Shown: positions 57,711-64,000 of the stretch, one piece after another | Position numbering within the stretch: the stretch's first letter is position 1 | Layout: each line of letters starts with the position of its first letter | Assembly (NCBI GenBank): GCA_023014335.1 | Contig: JAECYW010000020.1 | Location: 806,001-870,000, forward strand | Source of the DNA: Galerina marginata | Taxonomy: Eukaryota; Basidiomycota; Agaricomycetes; Agaricales; Galerinaceae | Direction: 5' to 3' | Length of the DNA stretch: 64,000 nucleotides | Translations under genes and position numbers: made by a program | Notes under the pieces: model-generated | Told to the model about the DNA's origin: nothing | Database searches by the model: none | The model's input: the letters and a program-made list of their open reading frames with translations, nothing else

Positions 57711-58863
57711 TCGTATCATTTACTCCTCAATATCCACTTTCCTGTTGCTTAATACAATACCGACTATTTCAAAGAATCATATTGACATCATGAAGAACCC
57801 TCCTGGCTCGGGAAGTTGTGAGATTACCCGAAGGCTAATTCTCTGCCAGCCTCTTGTTGAACTTGCCCGTGCTACTCAACTGCACACAACGCATCGCAGC
57901 CACGCGTGTAATTTTGTTCAAAACGTGAATCTTACAAAGGTTGGAATACAGTATTCAGATCGTATTTCCTGACAACCCCGACAACCCTCCCTTACCTTAC
58001 ATACCACAACCCCCTTCAATCGGTCTGTCGAGGGTACCTGTTCAGAGGCTGGACTCGGAAAGCTAGACGATGTACCACAAAATTTGGCCAAGGCTGGAGA
58101 TTATATATAACCAAGCCCTACGAAGGAGGACTCGTATTTGCAATTCCATTGCCCGGTTAGACGGTTAGCGGATTGGATAAATATGAGAGGCTGTGTTTGC
58201 ATACATGTCCAGGGATTCGAACGGCTATTGGTTTACAAGGATGTCATTCATGGCGCACAACACTATCTGAATGGTCCTCCCGTATCTCCTTAGTACCTCC
58301 TTATTCTGGCTGGCTTTCTCGTTGATGGTCAGCATCGTGACCTGTGTGATCATATGTGAGTTTTGTAACTATAGTACTAGTATCTATCAGTGGTCTCAGT
58401 GAATCGAACGCACAACAAGGATGCAAGGGCATCAAGAGAGGCGGATTGTAGATGATGATACCCTCAGCGACGAGGACGACTACACGATGTTTAGTTTGGG
58501 TGGACTATTTATTGTCTAGGGCTGGGAATTATGTTACCACCCACTGAGCTGTAAATGAATGCAAGCAGATTTAAATGAAGAGATGGTTTGCTTCCGACTA
58601 GCCCTGGACAGCAGCGATCACAATCCCAGCAAGTCCCCTTCCAAACGCCCAAGTGTGAAGGACTATGATTCAGAATATTACAGTAATTTATACATCACGG
58701 CACAATGCAAGTGAAAAGCTATAATATCTACAAATTATGAGGCGTACTCAAGAAAATAAAGCAGCCAAAAAAAAGTCCATAGAAAAACCCCAACAAACAC
58801 GAGGACTCGGATGTCATACACACCCTCGCCACCCTCAAAAAACAAAAGAGCCGCTTGAGAGAA
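57711..58863. other. Gap without a supported gene
   Basis: No convincing coding sequence on either strand. It separates the convergent 3' ends of the JmjC-like gene and the 58.9-60.6 kb gene, so it holds both 3' UTRs at most. Confidence 0.45.
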
Positions 58864-60611
58864 TTATTCCTGAACCATGGCCAAAGCCTGCAACACCTCC
58901 GGGCTCGCCACCCCCGCCGCTACCTGCTCGTTGATCTTCTTCGGCATGTTCATCGTTCGCCCAAGCATCGTCCACAGCGTCTCATACAGCTTCTTGTTCT
59001 TCTCCGGCACCACCGCCTCCACGTCCCGCCGGAGCTCTTCTCAGAGCGGCTGCACCGTTGCGCGCATGGCGTCGATAAGCTGCTCCTCGAGCGCCTGTAG
59101 TATGAAGTGTGGCGATGGTGTCTTTGGAGAAGCCGGGGGAGAAGGAGGCTGGGTGGTGAAGGTGTATGCTTTAAGAACAGCTTCGAGAGTTTTGACGGCG
59201 TGTTGCTGCGTCTCTTGGGTGGTTGCGCTGATTTTGAGCCGTTCTTCGACCTGGGAGAGATGGTATTAGTTGGTTTGCTTGACGAACTTGAATGAGCATT
59301 TTTTTTCCATACCTCTAGCACTTTCAGAAGACTTTCCTGTCTTTGCTTCTTTTCCGTCGCAAGGTCGCCTTCAAGCTTATCCACCCGCAAGAGCAGCTCG
59401 TTAATCTCAACAGCCAACTCGCTGACTTGATCGTCCGTGAGGTCCGCCTCTGCCTTCACCTCCCCACGCCGCCTCTCCCTATCCTTTTCCTTCTCCCTCC
59501 TCTTTTTGTCCTGCGCCTTACGCGACTCAGACTGAGCGAGCATGAGCTCTTCAAACTTCAGCTCGATCACTCCCTCGAGCTCCTCCCGCGCCTCACGATC
59601 GTGCCCTATGATATCATTTCTGAGCGTCAGCGTGGTCTTTTCGAGCGCTACGAATTTTCTGAGGTACTTGTCCATCTCCTCCTTCGTTGGCATGTCGTAT
59701 GTGCTGGTATCAGCCCGCCCCTCTGAAGGCCCGTCCACGTCTTGTATCGTCTGCTGCCTCTTCCGCGAACCTCTGTTCGTGGCCAGTTCGTTGGAGGGCT
59801 GGTCCACCTCCATATCCTCATCGTCATAGTCGGTGGGTAGAAGGAGAGGAGGGGGCGGCCTGAACGAGCTGATGTCTCCGAGGGCCGCCTTCATTTCCAT
59901 CACTATATCGTTTAGCTCCTTCACGTATCTGGCGATCTCCGCTAAATCTTCTATGGCAGTGTCCGCAGAGTGAGGAGTTGCAATAGGCCAAGAATCGGTA
60001 TTGAGGACTTCTTGTCGGGATTCTTCGTATGCCTGCTTGGCATCTTCGAGCTGTTGAACGAGGGTGTCGCGTTCGTCTGTAAGACGCGCTTTGTTTTCCT
60101 CTGAGAGCGTGATGTAGAATTGGCTCTGGACAACCTGGAGGGCGGCTTGGTGTACTTCTTCCAACGTGGTAAGACGGTCGAAGGCTTTGACGCAGTTCGC
60201 CATTATTCTGAACGTAGTTTAGGGTTAGAAATGGTTGATAAGACATGAAAGGAAAACCTACTTGGCTACTTCATCCCATATCGCGGATTTGCTATTAAAA
60301 TCGAGTTCGACGGTTGGAGAAGCTGAGTCAAAGGTCAATAACTCTGGGACTTCAGGCAGGGGGTGCGGTGGTGGGAGTGATGCTGGCCCTGGTGGCGGAG
60401 GTGGCTGATGCTGATCAAAGCCCATTGGTGACTTGGCAACTTGGGTCGGTGTGCGGGGTGTTGGGGCTACTGGTGACTGGGCGGTGTTTGGTTCAGAAGC
60501 ACGTAGATTGCGTAGCCCTAGCCCTTTGGGTTCGCCTGTGGGTGCTGGACAGGAGCTAGCGGACGTTCTGGCAGCGGAATCCTGCAAACGAGCAGAAAGA
60601 GGAACGGCCAT
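58864..60611 (-). CDS. Proline-rich coiled-coil protein with in-frame TGA
   Basis: Exons on the minus strand 60611-60262, 60207-59313 and 59250 onward; introns are 54 and 62 bp, phases agree. The N-terminal about 115 residues are Pro/Ser-rich (HQPPPPPGPASLPPPHPLP). From residue about 120 long helices follow (TLSEENKARLTDERDTLVQQ, KRREKEKDRERRRGEVKAEA, ELLLRVDKLEGDLATEKK), an obvious coiled-coil protein with a basic RKRQQ/KKRREKEKDR region. In the last exon TGA at 59043-59041 would end the protein at 484 aa. The same frame stays open and protein-like (EELRRDVEAVVPEKNKKLYE...VLQALAMVQE) to TAA at 58864, 543 codons in all. So the copy has lost about 59 residues, or the TGA is read through, or is a base error (CGA expected). 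Role unknown; I assign none. Confidence 0.65.
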
Positions 60612-61801
60612 GTTGGAAGATGGGGTTGGAAGAAACGCTACTAAGCCCTCAGGCCTCAGGTTGGGTTGTATTGCTAGTTGTATTTGGATGTGTGGTCGCG
60701 GGCATTGTTGGGGGTGCGGATGTTTTAAAGGCCTCGTCCTTGTTAGTCACTGGTGTATCCACAATCATTGAGCTCAATCTTTGGGGGTCCCGCCGCGATT
60801 CAGCGCCAGTGCTGGACGCGATACTGTCCCGCCTCTATGCGCGTTGGTGTCCGAGAGCGCGAACGAGAATGAGACCGTGTGCGGTGTCGGTCGCTGTAAT
60901 TCCTCCTCCGGGAACTTGGTTCTTCGTCGTGGTCGCGATCTCGCCGTCGGTGAGAACTGGTAGGACACCTCTCGTCGTAACTTTCCCTTCTTCGTCGCGA
61001 TTTTCCGCCTCGAGCTGATCAGTATGTCGGTGGCGTTGCGGTGTCCGTGAAAAGAAATAAGAATTAGGAATAAGGTTTGTAGAAAAATAATGATAATGCC
61101 GTCAAGCACAATCAGCGTGTTCAACCTGAAAACGTGATATATGCGTCGAAATAACGGAACATGTACCATTTCTCGGGAGTTTGAACATTGGGAAGGCGCT
61201 TCTGCAATTAGATCGCTCAGCAGACTCCTATGGATTGTAAATAGCGTCTCACCAGAGCCCAAATCGCCAATCATTGACTAGTTGCCTAGGCCTGAAAAGG
61301 CGCATCCGACTCCTTTAGGATATTACGCTTTTCTTGGCAGCGAGGCTGGTTTCTACATGCGGTTGAACAGCTAGTGGAACGTGTATAGAAAACGGGAAGG
61401 GAGGGTTCCTGGAGCTGCAATGACACTGTGGGGGGGGGGGGGGGGGGGGTGTAAAGAGTGGAACGACCGGATTTGGAAGCGAAGTTGAGAATGGGCGAAT
61501 TATAGGAAGGAAGACAAAGGTGAGCAAATCCTCCAGAGAGAAATCTTTGGGGCCGCTCAACAACTGAACTGGACGTCTCCGCCTCTCGACTTCTATTTAT
61601 ATCCTCAAGTCATGTCAAATGGAAGCATTCGGATTCGCTCGGCTCTGCGCAGCTGTCTCCAGAAAATAGCAGAATCGGTTTTCACTGGGCTAGTACTGGC
61701 CGCAACACAAGCCCAATAGAGAAGCCGATTGATTTGGATATCACAACAAGGCAACATTTATCTATCACTAGAGATCCTCTTAGCACTGTCTTAGCCGGAC
61801 A
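60612..61801. other. Gap; possible RS-rich relic and poly-G run
   Basis: On the minus strand near 61000-60800 one frame reads RRRDRDHDEEPSSRRRNYSD, HRTRSHSRSRSRTPTRIEAG, an RS-type composition found in splicing proteins, but no start or clear exon limits exist. 61430-61449 is a run of 20 G. No other gene-like signal. Confidence 0.4.
61430..61449 (+). repeat. Homopolymer of 20 G
   Basis: Uninterrupted G20 after ACACTGT. Could form a G-quadruplex or, as likely, be of uncertain length in the assembly. Confidence 0.95.
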
Positions 61802-63748
61802 ATGAAAGGTGCGTCATTCTGAGCATGGCTGGCCAGACTTTGACATTATTACAGGTGTTCATAGTCCTGGAAAGTCTCAGAGGAAAAGACCGCGTGCTTC
61901 ATCTGGTGGAGGAGACTCCGATATAGCAAGAAAGTTTGGACCGGGAGAAGGAACGAGTTCTCAAAGAAAACGACAGCGTAACTTCCTTGCAAGGGAGGCC
62001 CAGAGAAGAGGGAAGATAGAAGAAGAGGAAAAAATCATGAAGCTGGTTAACAAGCTTGTTGCTCTGGAAATTAAGAAGGCCACTCCAGAGGTATGAAATT
62101 TATTGCTTGCTTTTATGTTAATATATGATTTACATGACTCTGGAAACCAGGCAAAAAAGTATGCAGAGGAGGCTACCAAATTCGAGGAACGGGTCCAACA
62201 TGAAACGACGATAAAAATGAAAAGATTAGTTGCAAACGTATGAAGCATCCACTTGACTGTTTCGTGAAGTCACAATGATTTTAGGTGATCGGAGATCTCC
62301 TTCCAGAAGCCGAAGAAGTTCACATTCATTTGTTGAACAAGCAGCCAGATTGCTTGGAGCGTTTGGAAAAATTGGAAACCAAATATGACGAACCAATCAG
62401 TTCCGATGACTCTGAATTCAAAGCAATAGGTATGGAATGGATCTATGAACCTGGGGTACACGTGGGGATCGATGAAGTGGCTCTGGCGATTGATCCTGAT
62501 GAAGATGCCATTGTCTTCATGATACGGATACAGTATGTGATAATAATTCTATCTGCATATGGATGACGGACAGTCATTTGAAACCTAGATCTTTCCAGTG
62601 GAAATCACCCACTGAAATCCATGACGATAGCTGCATGGAAGTTCTTACTACCCTCATGGATTGGACTTTTGCAGTCCCTCCCATTCAAAGCAACGCTGCT
62701 CATAAAGTAGAGTTTTTTTTTTGATCTGCTTTTAATCTTCTGACCAAGTCTATGAAGCGGCCAAATGTCCTAGGTAAAATAGACCCTAAAAACATGCCAG
62801 GCGAACATGAAAAGCCTACTACATCTTCTTCACCACCACGGAAGAAGAAAGGTACGATGTTCGGGATGGGCTGGCATGGTTCTATGGAGAAGGGGATCGA
62901 CCTCCCTTCTTATGCAGCACGAGCTTCCCGAAGTGGGAAAATGCTGTATGTATGAATTTGCTCAAATTTCAATGTTTTCAGTTTCAAACGTATCCTAGCT
63001 ATGCAAATTGTCTTTCTAAATTGCCAAATGTTGTAAATTTCTACAGTTTGGGGCTTTTTGCACTCCACCCAAAGGCGTATTTCATGATGAAGGATACATC
63101 AACTTGGTGAGTATTACTGCCTTAACATATTTGTGACACCTAACAACTATACAAGGAACGAAGTGCCTTCATTTGGAGATACCAAGTTCAATGGATTATC
63201 TGTAGAAGAAGCTTTTGCAAATTGCCTTACTATCACCCGAGACGACTTTTCCAACTTCCTACACAACGATAATGACCACCTTCCAATAGCATATGGTCTA
63301 TGGTGGCCAGCTTATTATGATTCTCCCCAAAAACGCTTCAGGCTGCACAGAGATAACGACCATGACAAAATTAAGGGCGGAGAGTTTATTTGGGGAGAGT
63401 ATAGGATTGGGGTTGACTTTAGTTGGTGGGTTTTGTATTTTATGCACCCACAAAATAAAAAGACAACCCAGCTTTTGTAATTCTAGCTGCGAGGGTCTTG
63501 TGGAGATCTACTGGCGGGGAAAAACTGACTACCATGCTACTTTGCAAAGCAGTGCGGATCCCAATGTGACTCGATTTGGCACCTCAATCCAGTTAACCGA
63601 GGCAGGTCTCAATGCCTGTAAGATGTTTTGGAAACGCGGGGGAAAAAAAGAGAGATTAGTAACCATGCAACAAAGGAGTGCTGTTAAAACCCAGAGGAAG
63701 ACAAGCAATTTCTCGAGGTCAAAAGCCAAAGGGAAAGTAACACTGTAA
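61802..63748 (+). CDS. Protein of unknown function, nine exons with 7-nt first coding exon
   Basis: Phase-consistent model: 61802-61808, 61855-62090, 62151-62237, 62285-62532, 62589-62706, 62749-62945, 63047-63106, 63156-63425, 63487-63748 (494 aa, TAA). The start exon supplies only ATGAAAG. The N-terminus is basic (SQRKRPRASS, SSQRKRQRNFL) and NLS-like, followed by a helical, charged segment (KIEEEEKIMKLVNKLVALEI). The middle (MEWIYEPGVHVGIDEVALAI, WKSPTEIHDDSCMEVLTTLM) and the second half (LTITRDDFSNFLHNDNDHLP, YGLWWPAYYDSPQKRFRLHR, EGLVEIYWRGKTDYHATLQS) look like folded domains, and the tail is basic. HxDND and WWPAYY give a hint of an enzyme fold but I cannot name one. No frame break seen. 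The donor at 63426 (GTGGGT) and the 101-bp intron before exon 7 are the weaker joins. Confidence 0.6.
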
Positions 63749-64000
63749 CGCAGGCTAAACGTGCCCTATGTCAATGACCATCGCCTTATTTACCAGTCCA
63801 TCAGTTTTCCTCAGAAATTTCAGTTACTTTTGAGACTTAACACCAAATGTAGTGCATCAGCGAAAGTGCATTGACCATACCTCGGAATACATACCCCTTA
63901 GAAGCCCACGATGACGTGCAAGGAGATCAAATTTTAAGCCACTATATGCGCGAGATCAAGGGAATACATGCGGCCAATTTGATCCGGAAGAGTAGACAGA
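63749..64000. other. 3' flank, no gene seen
   Basis: No open frame of interest; likely the 3' UTR and downstream flank of the preceding gene. Confidence 0.5.

Noticed and set aside
58205..58230. GATTCGAAC as a minus-strand tRNA T-arm
   Set aside because: Flanking bases do not form a 5-bp stem and no A box lies at the right distance; the GAATCGAACGCAC at 58396 fails for the same reasons.
60620..61018. Plus-strand frame with two hydrophobic segments
   Set aside because: Antisense to the 5' end and promoter of the 58.9-60.6 kb gene; hydrophobicity comes from the G/T-rich strand opposite a Pro/Ser-rich region.

Overview
This window looks like nuclear DNA of a filamentous basidiomycete, most likely an Agaricomycete. 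The evidence is as follows. Protein-coding stretches are cut by many 46-62 bp introns with GT...AG ends. The gene content includes families that are typical of or expanded in mushrooms: a FunK1 kinase, a DUF6699 protein, a large JmjC/cupin-like protein, a WD40 protein with a C-terminal membrane helix, and CACTA/Tnp2, Plavaka and Crypton-like elements. There are no bacterial-type operons, and I saw no tRNA, rRNA or CRISPR array. All calls come from reading the sequence and from memory of the families; no search was run.

Layout. 1-8.9 kb is mostly debris: one end of a near-identical long inverted repeat, a dead Crypton-like NDC10_II recombinase, one apparently intact small membrane protein, a DUF6532-like relic and a decayed paralogue of a gene at 43.5 kb. 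9-18 kb holds a SAP-like hypothetical gene, a DUF6699 gene and an NFKBIL1-like protein that carries an 11-copy 36-bp minisatellite. 18-23 kb is pseudogenes (WD40, copia Gag-like, Plavaka transposase). 23.4-24.9 kb is an intact five-exon coiled-coil gene. 25-34 kb is largely non-genic: a MITE-like element, strong palindromes, a GC-rich diverged tandem array, and a tandem array in which an exon plus its intron appears to have been copied seven times. 34-41.3 kb has a frameshifted, N-terminally truncated FunK1 kinase, the second end of the inverted repeat, and a 1.7 kb fragment of RNA polymerase II largest subunit (RPB1). The RPB1 piece still contains an intron but has lost its bridge helix.

41.5-64 kb has the best genes: a small intact gene of unknown function (43.5 kb), an apparently intact six-exon Tnp2 (CACTA) transposase of about 1062 aa, an apparently intact 14-exon JmjC/cupin-like gene of about 1546 aa with a recent exon-plus-intron tandem duplication and a probable GC-AG intron, a coiled-coil gene with one in-frame TGA near its end, and a nine-exon gene of unknown function (494 aa) that starts with a 7-nt coding exon.

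The genes do not form a pathway. The region reads as a transposon-rich accessory segment in which host gene copies (RPB1, FunK1, WD40, JmjC-like) have been duplicated at DNA level and are in different states of decay. The one element that could still be mobile is the Tnp2 element at 47.4-50.9 kb. Its transposase has scraps elsewhere in the window (5.06 kb), and a related Plavaka relic lies at 22.2 kb.
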